A stretch of 6,797 bases of DNA, taken from NCBI GenBank assembly GCA_029861655.1, contig JAOTZA010000175.1, forward strand, positions 1-6,797, in the 5' to 3' direction. The translations under genes were made by a program, and so were the position numbers. The notes beneath the pieces were generated by a model, which worked only from the letters and a program-made list of their open reading frames with translations, did no database searches and was not told where the DNA came from. This DNA comes from Acidobacteriota bacterium. Lineage in GTDB: Bacteria > Acidobacteriota > Thermoanaerobaculia > Multivoradales > JAHEKO01. This document shows, one piece after another, positions 1 to 5,765 of the stretch (within the stretch, counting starts at the first letter, position 1; each line of letters starts with the position of its first letter).

Positions 1-240
1 GGTTACCGGGTCGCGGTCGAAGACACCGGGCAAGGAATCTCTGAGGAGGACCTTCCCCACCTGTTCGACCGCTTCTACCGTAGATCGAGCAAACCTGAAG
101 CCTCGCAGGAAGGCGCCGGTTTGGGGCTCGCAATAGCGCAGCAGATCCTGCGGCTCCTGGGGAGCTCCCTCGAGGTCTCGACGGTTCATGGCGGGCCCGG
201 CTCCGGCTCGGTCTTCTCCTTCGTCCTTGCCAGGACCTGA
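1..240 (+). CDS. Sensor histidine kinase, C-terminal ATPase fragment (5' end outside window)
   Basis: Frame 1 is open from the first base to TGA at 238-240 and gives the last 79 residues of a histidine kinase. The visible part is the HATPase_c (GHKL) ATP-binding domain. The G1 box is DTGQG (fragment residues 8-12), the F box is LFDRFYR (21-27) and the G2 box is GAGLGLAI (38-45). The closing stretch (HGGPGSGSVFSFVL) is the usual final strand of the domain. In this family the domain binds ATP and phosphorylates a conserved His, which lies upstream and is not visible here. The sensor input and partner regulator are also outside the window. Nothing follows the ATPase domain, so there is no fused receiver. 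The spondin-domain gene starts 149 bp downstream in the same direction, but no link between the two is shown. Confidence 0.93.
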   Translation, partial: GYRVAVEDTGQGISEEDLPHLFDRFYRRSSKPEASQEGAGLGLAIAQQILRLLGSSLEVSTVHGGPGSGSVFSFVLART

Positions 241-247
241 GACGGTC

Positions 248-263
248 GCGGTCCCACGACCGC
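248..263 (+). terminator. Small hairpin after the kinase gene, weak terminator candidate
   Basis: A perfect 6-bp stem, GCGGTC (248-253) with GACCGC (258-263) and loop CCAC, begins 7 bases after the kinase stop. It has no T tract, so it could equally be an incidental GC-rich palindrome. It is listed because it is the only stem at this gene end. Confidence 0.25.
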
Positions 264-293
264 ACAAGCGACCCTTTCGCGCGGCCGTGAACA

Positions 294-306
294 AAACGTG
301 ACGTTT
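294..306. promoter_or_regulatory. 13-bp perfect palindrome upstream of the spondin gene, possible operator
   Basis: AAACGTGACGTTT is a perfect odd palindrome: six bases, a central G, then the reverse complement. It lies 83 bases before the GTG at 390, in the only intergenic space that could hold this gene's promoter. Symmetry, position and relative AT-richness are compatible with a dimeric regulator site. No regulator is identified and no clear -35/-10 pair was found beside it. Confidence 0.25.
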
Positions 307-389
307 CGGGGATCGTCGCGTGATGGCCTTCGGAGAATCTCTTCCAGGTCGGGCATCTCCCCGGCAAACAACAAAGAGGAGAACGATCC

Positions 390-1049
390 GTGCAAACCAA
401 ACCCTACCCCAACAAAGCCGCCAGAACTCTCTACTTCGGATTTGTCTGCGCAATGGTCCTTTTTGGCGCCACCACCGCCGCAAAGGCCGCGCAATTCGAC
501 GTCACTGTTTACAATGCCTCTCCCCAGATCTTCTCGCCGCCGATCGTCGTCAGCCACGAGTCGAGTGTCAAGGTCTTCGCGCTCGGCTCGGCTCCTTCCG
601 CGGAGCTTGCGGCAGTGGCCGAGGACGCCGACTCGGAAGGTTTGATCGCCCTGCTCCAAACCACCGCGGGTGTCCGAGATGTAGCGATCGGCGACGGTGT
701 CATCCTGCCGGGTGAATCGGCCACCGTAAGGGTCGAAGCGGGAGGCGGCTCGCGTGTGTTCACCGTGCTCGGCATGATGGTCACCACCAACGACACCATC
801 TACTCGGCCCGTCAGAAAGTGATCCGCAGCAAGACGTTCTACGGCAACGCCTACGATGCAGGAAGCGAAGCTAACACCTTGAGCTGTGCCCACATCCCGG
901 GACCGCCCTGCGGTAACGCCGGCGTCCGCGTGACCAGTGGTGCCGAAGGTGTCGTGACCATCAGCCAGGGAATCAATCGCGGCTCGCTACGACCCTTCGA
1001 CTGGAGAAATCCGTCGGTCAAAGTCAAGGTCAAACGCATCGAGGAATAG
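390..1049 (+). CDS. Secreted spondin-domain protein
   Basis: The product is a 219-residue exported protein that is almost entirely one Spondin_N-type domain. GTG at 390 is chosen because AGGAG (377-381) lies 8 bases upstream and a classical signal peptide follows. That peptide has a basic N-terminus to R12, a hydrophobic core (L14-A31) and an AKA-AQ cleavage site near residue 33. The mature part follows the family pattern: FDVTVYNASPQIFSPP near the start, an acidic AEDADSEGL segment, an LPGESATVRV turn, MVTTNDTIYSA (T132-N134-D135), and YDAGSEAN (155-162) followed by HIPGP. C166 and C174 could form a disulfide after export. In animal F-spondin this is an extracellular C2-like domain. Bacterial single-domain versions have no established role that I know of, so an envelope or surface function is inference. 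A strong hairpin follows the stop, which suggests a monocistronic unit. Confidence 0.85.
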   Translation: MQTKPYPNKAARTLYFGFVCAMVLFGATTAAKAAQFDVTVYNASPQIFSPPIVVSHESSVKVFALGSAPSAELAAVAEDADSEGLIALLQTTAGVRDVAIGDGVILPGESATVRVEAGGGSRVFTVLGMMVTTNDTIYSARQKVIRSKTFYGNAYDAGSEANTLSCAHIPGPPCGNAGVRVTSGAEGVVTISQGINRGSLRPFDWRNPSVKVKVKRIEE

Positions 1050-1075
1050 GTCTTCCCTCAAGGGCTAGCGTGTCA

Positions 1076-1103
1076 AGGGCCGGCCGCCGATGCGGCCGGC
1101 CCT
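1076..1103 (+). terminator. Perfect 12-bp GC-rich hairpin, probable terminator of the spondin gene
   Basis: AGGGCCGGCCGC (1076-1087) pairs perfectly with GCGGCCGGCCCT (1092-1103) around a CGAT loop, starting 26 bases after the spondin stop. The downstream sequence (CCTCCTAACCTCTTGAT) has only scattered T residues, so this is an intrinsic-terminator-like stem without a proper U tract. Termination or 3'-end protection is inferred from placement and stability. Confidence 0.6.
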
Positions 1104-1145
1104 CCTAACCTCTTGATCGACAAACACCGGCCACGTGATAGTTCT

Positions 1146-1256
1146 ATGAACCGCATGTGTCCGAAACACCTCGCGCTCAACAGCTGGAGCTACTTTGGTG
1201 GCAAGATGTCGGATGTGCTGACCAAGGAGCAAAAAAAGAGGCTCGCTTCCCGTTGA
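1146..1256 (+). CDS. Small 36-residue ORF, stop overlapping the next start
   Basis: ATG at 1146 opens a 36-codon frame ending in TGA at 1254-1256. The product begins MNRMCPKHLALNSWSYFGGK and ends in a basic stretch, KEQKKRLASR. By hand count 27 of 36 codons end in G or C. The same DNA read in the next gene's frame (1157-1252) has much weaker G/C-ending codon use. The TGA overlaps TTG at 1253 as TTGA, a typical coupled arrangement. Against it, no good Shine-Dalgarno precedes 1146 and I recognise no family. A later ATG at 1206 (MSDVLTKEQ...) is an alternative start. It could be a leader peptide coupled to the next gene, a remnant of a longer gene, or the true N-terminus of the following protein separated from it by a frameshift. 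Confidence 0.4.
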   Translation: MNRMCPKHLALNSWSYFGGKMSDVLTKEQKKRLASR

Positions 1257-1945
1257 CTGCGGCCGGCAACGGGCGACACCCCCCGAAGGCGGGGGTTCGA
1301 GCAGCATTGCTCCTGTCGGTGTCTATGATTCTGCCCCTCCCAACCCAGTCCCAATCCTCGGCTCCACCGCCTACCCCTTCCGAGTCCTGGGAGATCCTCG
1401 AGCAACGACCCGCCGAAGGCGAGCAATGCCTGGTGTGCCGGATCCGGATCCACGAAGGCGACATTGTCGAGGTGCGGTACAAGGGCCGCAGATTCTTCGT
1501 AGCCGCCGCCATGCTCGACGAGTTCGAGGCGAATCCGGAGCACTACTTCGCGGTCTTGCAACCGCGTGGCAGCCTCTTCGACGAGGCGGCGACGCAGACG
1601 ACGCCGATCAAGACCGGTTGGCTGATCTTTGGGCTCTATGTGCTGACCGGTTTGATCTTCGGCGCCGCGTGCTCGTACGCAGCCCTCAATCGAGGCCTTC
1701 CCGCCCTGGGCTGGTTTTTTGCCGGTTTGCTAGCCAATATCCCGGCGCTTGTGGCCGTCCTGGCGAGGAAGCCACTCCCGGGAGGACTCTACGACCCGGC
1801 TCCGGGCCTGACCAAGATCCACGCTACCCATACACCAACCGTTTGCCCCCGTTGCGGCAACACCAATCACCCCTCGGCCTCGGCCTGTAGCTCGTGCGAC
1901 CAAAGGCTCCAGCCGACGATCGAACCCGAGACCGTGCGAGCCTGA
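1253..1945 (+). CDS. Exported membrane protein with TRASH/YHS-like segment, two membrane helices and C-terminal zinc ribbon
   Basis: Residue numbers assume TTG at 1253. This start is favoured because it overlaps the preceding stop (TTGA), AGAGG (1237-1241) lies upstream, and codon use becomes coding-like from here. The frame is open to GTG at 1157, and ATG at 1325 is the conservative alternative. Residues 12-35 resemble a signal peptide or anchor (basic, then AALLLSVSMILPL). Next comes EQCLVC (C59, C62), then VRYKGRRFFVAAAMLDEFEANPEHYF, which matches the layout of TRASH/YHS metal-binding domains. The second Cys pair expected there is replaced by FFVAAAM. Two hydrophobic helices follow (about WLIFGLYVLTGLIFGAACSYAA and LGWFFAGLLANIPALVAVLA). 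The tail has a zinc-ribbon pattern, CPRCGNTNHPSASACSSC (CxxC-x10-CxxC). The function is unknown. The flavoprotein fusion gene begins 22 bp after its stop, so the two are probably co-transcribed. Confidence 0.7.
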   Translation: MTAAGNGRHPPKAGVRAALLLSVSMILPLPTQSQSSAPPPTPSESWEILEQRPAEGEQCLVCRIRIHEGDIVEVRYKGRRFFVAAAMLDEFEANPEHYFAVLQPRGSLFDEAATQTTPIKTGWLIFGLYVLTGLIFGAACSYAALNRGLPALGWFFAGLLANIPALVAVLARKPLPGGLYDPAPGLTKIHATHTPTVCPRCGNTNHPSASACSSCDQRLQPTIEPETVRA

Positions 1946-1967
1946 GCCTCGACTCGCAGACATCCCT

Positions 1968-4250
1968 TTGTTGAAGTTCCGAGATCGGCTGACCAACCTG
2001 CTGTCGAGTGGCAGCACGGATCAGCGCCGGCCCGAGCTCCGCAAGAACAACGAATCCAACGTCAAGGGGCTCTATATCATCGGCGACCTCGCCGGGGCAC
2101 CGGTGATAAAGCTAGCGATGGCCCAGGCCGTCGATCTGATCGATCACCTCGCCGGTATGCCGGGCATGCGTAACCCGGAAAAGCCCGATTGTCTCGATCT
2201 GCTGATCGTGGGAGCCGGGGCGGCCGGTCTCAACGCAGCGCTCGCCGCGAAAGACCAGGGATTGACCGCAAAGGTCCTCGAAAAAGGCAAGATCGCCAAC
2301 ACCATCGAGAATTTTCCCGAGGGCAAGTGGGTCTACGCAGAGCCCGACTCGACGCCGGCCAAAGGCAAGCTCTGGCTTGATGGAGCGCGAAAGGAAGACC
2401 TGGTCAAACGCTGGAACGCCATCGTCCGCGACAACCGTCTCGATGTGCAAACCGAGGAACCTCTAACCGGGCTGAACCGCCGGAAAGACGGCACATTCGA
2501 AGCCCAAACACCGGAGGGCACGTACCGGGCACACAAGATCGTTCTGGCGACCGGCCAACGCGGCAACCCACGCCAGCTGGGTGTTCCGGGCGAGGAACAG
2601 GAGCACGTTTACCATCGCCTCTACTCGCCGACGAAGTACCGAGACGAGGACATCCTCGTCGTCGGCGGCGGCAATAGCGCAGTCGAGGCAGCGCTTACGC
2701 TCTCGAAACGCAATCGGGTCCTGCTCTCCTACCGGGGCGGCGAGTTCACACGCCTGTTCAAGGACAACCAGCAGCAACTGGATCAAGCGCTGGCCGAGGG
2801 CCGGATCGAAGTGCTGCTCAACTCGACTGTCAACCGATTCGGAGCCGACGATGCCACGCTCGAGGTGGATCGGGGCGGGCATCGGGAGGAAGTCACCGTT
2901 CCGGCACACCACGCGTTCTGTCTGATCGGGGCCGACCTACCGGTTCGGTTCTTGAAGAGCCTTGGCATTCGCCTCGAGAACGAGTGGGTCGGCTCGCCGT
3001 GGTGGTCACTTCTTCTGAGCGCAGCGACGCTGACGGGGCTCTCCTTCTTGGGCGGCCGTCTCGGTGGCAGCATGCCGATCGAACTGGACCCCGCGGGCAT
3101 CGCACCACTCGCCGGCGGTCTGGTCGCGATCGCCGCGGCGGCCGGCATCGTCTGGAGTGGCGTCCGCGGCGACCGCTGGTCCTGGCTCGGTCTGTCGTTT
3201 CTGGTCTGGTATTCGATCTACGGCATCAAGGTCGGCGCCGGCTCGGAGTTCTGGCCGTTCAGGGGTTGGGGATACGAATCTCTGTCCTTTTTCTCACGCC
3301 CCTGGGCGTTCTGGTACACGGTGATGTACACGGGACTGATGACTGTTTTCGGTATCGGCGCTCTCAAACGCTGGGGAATCGACCGCAAGGACAAGTTCCA
3401 GATCTGGCGCTACACCAGCCTGCTGGCGTTTCAATGGATCTTCTTCTTTCTGATCCCCGAGTTCCTGTTCCAGTGGGCGATCAAGTACCAGTGGGTCGGC
3501 GAAGCTCTCGCCAACGATCCGCAGTTCGCCGAACAGGCCTGGCGCTCCTACGGCATCGTCTATGCGTGGCCGCTCTTTATCTACACATGGTTCTACGACC
3601 CGCACCAGATCTGGGTGATCTGGGGTGTCCTCCTCACCTTTGCACTCATCCCACTCTTCGTTCTCTTCCATGGAAAACGCTACTGCTCGTGGATCTGCGG
3701 CTGCGGCGGGCTGGCGGAGACCTTTGGCGACCGCTGGCGGCATCTAGCCCCAAAGGGGCGACAAGCGGAGAAGCTCGAGTGGATGGGTCTGGTGGTCCTG
3801 GTGTTCGCCACCTTGGTCACTCTTGCGCTTCTCGCCAAGGACACCTACGGCCTCATCAAAACCGCAGACTGGAGCATCTATCTCTACCGAATCCTCGTCG
3901 ACGTGTGGCTGGTAGGGATTCTCCCCGTAACCGTCTATCCCTTTATGGGCGGCAAGGTGTGGTGCCGTTACTGGTGCCCGCTGGCGAAGATGATGCAGAT
4001 TTTCTCCAAAGGCTTCACGCTGCTCGGGTTGTCACGCTTTCACATCGTCGCCAATGACAAATGCATCGCCTGCAACGAGTGCTCACGAAATTGCCAGGTC
4101 GGGATCGACGTCATGCAGTATGCGCTCAAGCAGGAGACGCTCGACAACGGGACCTCGTCGTGTATCGGCTGCGGTGTCTGTGTCAGCGTTTGCCCCATGG
4201 ACACTCTCTCGTTTGACAATGCCGGCGGACAAACCGCGGCCGGCAGCTAG
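1968..4250 (+). CDS. Flavin-dependent pyridine-nucleotide oxidoreductase fused to a NapH/NosR-like membrane polyferredoxin
   Basis: This 760-residue fusion (start TTG 1968 or 1971, no clear Shine-Dalgarno) probably moves electrons from NAD(P)H through FAD to Fe-S clusters at the membrane. Residues 34-43, GLYIIGDLAG, match the FAD-closing tail of thioredoxin-reductase-like enzymes but sit at the N-terminus. A dinucleotide fold follows with GAGAAG (82-87), VLATG (192-196), a second Rossmann GGGNSA (233-238) and CLIGAD (318-323). No CxxC disulfide centre is present in this half, so disulfide reductase chemistry is unlikely. About nine hydrophobic helices follow, near 346-366, 377-399, 404-425, 441-466, 483-505, 530-545, 548-569, 606-623 and 642-663. 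YCSWICGCGG (572-581) and CRYWCP (666-671) are NapH/NosR-type membrane-edge Cys motifs. The C-terminus has two [4Fe-4S] motifs, CIACNECSRNC (699-709, followed by Q rather than Pro) and CIGCGVCVSVCP (732-743). Domain identities are well supported. Substrate, acceptor and cofactor preference are unknown. Confidence 0.85.
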   Translation: MLKFRDRLTNLLSSGSTDQRRPELRKNNESNVKGLYIIGDLAGAPVIKLAMAQAVDLIDHLAGMPGMRNPEKPDCLDLLIVGAGAAGLNAALAAKDQGLTAKVLEKGKIANTIENFPEGKWVYAEPDSTPAKGKLWLDGARKEDLVKRWNAIVRDNRLDVQTEEPLTGLNRRKDGTFEAQTPEGTYRAHKIVLATGQRGNPRQLGVPGEEQEHVYHRLYSPTKYRDEDILVVGGGNSAVEAALTLSKRNRVLLSYRGGEFTRLFKDNQQQLDQALAEGRIEVLLNSTVNRFGADDATLEVDRGGHREEVTVPAHHAFCLIGADLPVRFLKSLGIRLENEWVGSPWWSLLLSAATLTGLSFLGGRLGGSMPIELDPAGIAPLAGGLVAIAAAAGIVWSGVRGDRWSWLGLSFLVWYSIYGIKVGAGSEFWPFRGWGYESLSFFSRPWAFWYTVMYTGLMTVFGIGALKRWGIDRKDKFQIWRYTSLLAFQWIFFFLIPEFLFQWAIKYQWVGEALANDPQFAEQAWRSYGIVYAWPLFIYTWFYDPHQIWVIWGVLLTFALIPLFVLFHGKRYCSWICGCGGLAETFGDRWRHLAPKGRQAEKLEWMGLVVLVFATLVTLALLAKDTYGLIKTADWSIYLYRILVDVWLVGILPVTVYPFMGGKVWCRYWCPLAKMMQIFSKGFTLLGLSRFHIVANDKCIACNECSRNCQVGIDVMQYALKQETLDNGTSSCIGCGVCVSVCPMDTLSFDNAGGQTAAGS

Positions 4251-4262
4251 ACACTCACGACA

Positions 4263-4282
4263 CGGACCGTCTTTCCGGTTCG
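4263..4282 (+). terminator. Weak hairpin after the fusion gene
   Basis: CGGACCG (4263-4269) pairs with CGGTTCG (4276-4282) with one G-U pair and a 6-base loop, 12 bases past the stop. A flanking CACGG (4261-4265)/CCGTG (4284-4288) pair offers an alternative fold. There is no T tract. It is the only stem between the stop and the large inverted-repeat element, so it is a low-grade terminator candidate. Confidence 0.25.
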
Positions 4283-4330
4283 GCCGTGCCGGCGACCACG
4301 ACACCTCCCACCGGGTTCGTCCGCGATGCG

Positions 4331-4513
4331 CTAGCCTGACCTTCTCACCAGCGTTCGTCGCGAGAGGTCGGGAGTGCTTGGAGATACAAGGCTTGCGACC
4401 GAGACCAACGCCAGCGTATTTGACGTACGCTGAGGCGGTCGACGGGAGGGTAACGCAGTAGATTCAAGCACTTGCGACCTCGCAGTAGTAAGTTGGTGAG
4501 AAGGTCAGGCTAG
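4331..4513. repeat. 183-bp element with perfect 20-bp terminal inverted repeats, MITE-like
   Basis: CTAGCCTGACCTTCTCACCA (4331-4350) recurs exactly as its reverse complement at 4494-4513. Inside, further arms nest on the same axis: GAGGTCG 4364-4370 with 4475-4481, AGTGCTTG 4373-4380 with 4465-4472, CGACCG 4396-4401 with 4436-4441, and CAGCGTA 4412-4418 with 4426-4432. The last leaves a 7-base loop. The whole element can fold into one long interrupted hairpin. CTTGCGACC is also directly repeated (4392-4400, 4471-4479). No credible protein is encoded. Size and terminal repeats fit a miniature inverted-repeat transposable element. The outermost CTAG on each side could be a 4-bp target duplication, or TA within it. 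A structured non-coding RNA is the alternative. The right end lies 12 bases before the argG Shine-Dalgarno, so it occupies the argG leader or promoter region. Confidence 0.7.
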
Positions 4514-4525
4514 ACTGCGTTGGTC

Positions 4526-4531
4526 GGAGGG
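4526..4531 (+). promoter_or_regulatory. argG ribosome-binding site
   Basis: GGAGGG lies 7 bases before ATG 4539 and fixes this start. It is outside the inverted-repeat element. Bases 4517-4525 (GCGTTGGTC), directly 5' of it, are complementary to 4403-4411 inside the element, so a leader fold reaching the ribosome-binding site is possible but unproven. Confidence 0.8.
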
Positions 4532-4538
4532 TACAACC

Positions 4539-5765
4539 ATGAAAGTCGTTCTCGCCTACAGCGGCGGCCTGGACACCGCCTGCATCCTGAAGCTCCTGAT
4601 CCAGAGGGGTCATGACGTCATCGCTTTTGCGGCGAACGTCGGACAACAGGAGGACTTTGCGCAGATCAACCAGCGCGCGCTGGCGACCGGTGCGAGTAAG
4701 TACGTTCAGCTCGACCTGCGGGAAGAGCTCGTGCGTGAGTACATCTTCCCCGCCATCGCCGGCAACGCCGTCTACGAGAACCGCTACTTGCTGGGCACTT
4801 CGCTCGCCCGCCCCCTGATCGCCAAGAAGCAGGTCGAGCTGGCGTTACAGGAGGGCGCCGACGCCGTCGCACACGGCGCCACCGGCAAGGGCAACGATCA
4901 GGTTCGGTTCGAGCTGGCGTTTGCCGCCCTGGCACCAGGTCTCGAGGTGATCGCGCCGTGGAAGGAGAGCGACTTTCTCGAGCGCTTCAAAGGCCGCAGC
5001 GATCTTCTGCGCTTCGCCCGCGAGGAGGGGATCGAGATCGAGGCCACCGCCGAGAAGCCCTACAGCACCGACGAGAACATCATGCACAGAAGCTATGAGG
5101 CCGGCGTTCTCGAGGACCCGAAGATCCCGCCACCCGATGACATGTACAAGCTGGTTCAGCCGATCGCCAAGACGCCGGACAAGCCGGCTAGCCTCGAGAT
5201 CCACTTCAAGAACGCTCTACCGGTTCGTGTCGTCGATCTCGATGCCGGCGCGAGTTACGACGACGCTCTCTCGCTCTTCGAGTTCCTGAACGAAGCCGGG
5301 GGCCGGCACGGGATCGGTCGCGTGGATATGGTCGAGAACAGGTTTGTCGGCATCAAGTCACGCGCCGTCTATGAGACCCCGGCCGGAACCATCCTGCATC
5401 AAGCGCTGCGTGATCTCGAAGGCATCGCCATGGATCGCGAGGTTCTGAGGCTGCGTGACGGTCTGTCACCCAAGTTCACTGAGCTGATCTACAACGGTTT
5501 CTGGTTCAGTCCAGAGATGGACTTCATCCGCGCCGCCTTCGCACGGTCCGAGGAGTTGATCGACGGCGTGGTGCGGCTCCGGCTGCTGAAAGGCAATGTC
5601 ATCATGCTGGGGCGCGAATCACCGAGCTCGCTCTATGACCGTGATCTCGCTTCGATGGATGTCGAAGGCGGCTATGACCAGAAGGACGCCCGCGGCTTCA
5701 TCAAGATCAACGCGCTCCGGCTCAAGGCCCACAAGGTCATCGTCAAGAAAGCCACCCAAAGATGA
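4539..5765 (+). CDS. argG: Argininosuccinate synthase (eukaryote-like type)
   Basis: ArgG joins citrulline and aspartate using ATP to make argininosuccinate, the penultimate step of arginine synthesis, in the cytoplasm. The 408-residue length is normal for the family, and ATG 4539 has a good GGAGGG upstream. The N-terminus carries the PP-loop LAYSGGLDTA (residues 5-14). Further family blocks are YENRYLLGTSLARPLIAKKQVE, HGATGKGNDQVRFEL, APWKESDFLERFKGR, STDENIMHRSYEAG, GRVDMVENRFVGIKSRAVYETPAGTIL, GRESPSSLYD and the closing DARGFIKINALRLKAHK. These read closer to remembered animal ASS1 than to the longer E. coli enzyme. One oddity is the PP-loop, which ends DTA where the family usually has DTS (Ala14). 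The gene overlaps argH by ATGA, so translation is probably coupled. No convincing promoter or ArgR-type box was seen upstream, where the inverted-repeat element lies. Confidence 0.97.
   Translation: MKVVLAYSGGLDTACILKLLIQRGHDVIAFAANVGQQEDFAQINQRALATGASKYVQLDLREELVREYIFPAIAGNAVYENRYLLGTSLARPLIAKKQVELALQEGADAVAHGATGKGNDQVRFELAFAALAPGLEVIAPWKESDFLERFKGRSDLLRFAREEGIEIEATAEKPYSTDENIMHRSYEAGVLEDPKIPPPDDMYKLVQPIAKTPDKPASLEIHFKNALPVRVVDLDAGASYDDALSLFEFLNEAGGRHGIGRVDMVENRFVGIKSRAVYETPAGTILHQALRDLEGIAMDREVLRLRDGLSPKFTELIYNGFWFSPEMDFIRAAFARSEELIDGVVRLRLLKGNVIMLGRESPSSLYDRDLASMDVEGGYDQKDARGFIKINALRLKAHKVIVKKATQR

Noticed and set aside
288..317. TGAAC ... CGTC pair resembling an ECF sigma-factor promoter upstream of the spondin gene
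   Set aside because: The spacing of 21 bases between the elements is too long for that promoter class, and such short matches are frequent in high-GC DNA.
186..893. 235-residue reverse-strand frame across the kinase end and spondin gene
   Set aside because: It crosses two well-supported forward features and shows no family signature.
1113..1142. TTGATC-N18-GATAGT as a sigma70-like promoter for the small ORF and following genes
   Set aside because: Only 4/6 matches in each box, and the predicted start would fall at or after ATG 1146. Too weak to annotate.
1280..1295. CCCCC...GGGGG hairpin near the start of the TRASH-like gene as a riboswitch or attenuator
   Set aside because: It lies within the favoured coding start region, the stem is short, and it matches no riboswitch consensus I know.
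2984..4057. 357-residue forward frame inside the fusion gene
   Set aside because: Out-of-frame reading of the membrane domain. It is Arg-rich with no domain, while the main frame has clear helices and Cys motifs.
4420..4456. TTGACG inside the inverted-repeat element as an outward -35 box for argG
   Set aside because: No acceptable -10 sequence occurs at 16-19 bases. The nearest AT-containing hexamer (TAACGC) is 25 bases away.
4054..4461. 135-residue forward frame running into the inverted-repeat element
   Set aside because: The first half is an out-of-frame read of the ferredoxin domain. The second half is palindromic repeat sequence, with no domain and no ribosome-binding site.
4331..4513. 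Integron attC site interpretation of the inverted-repeat element
   Set aside because: The ends lack the GTTRRRY/RYYYAAC core sites, no integrase or cassette array is nearby, and perfect 20-bp tips are not attC-like.
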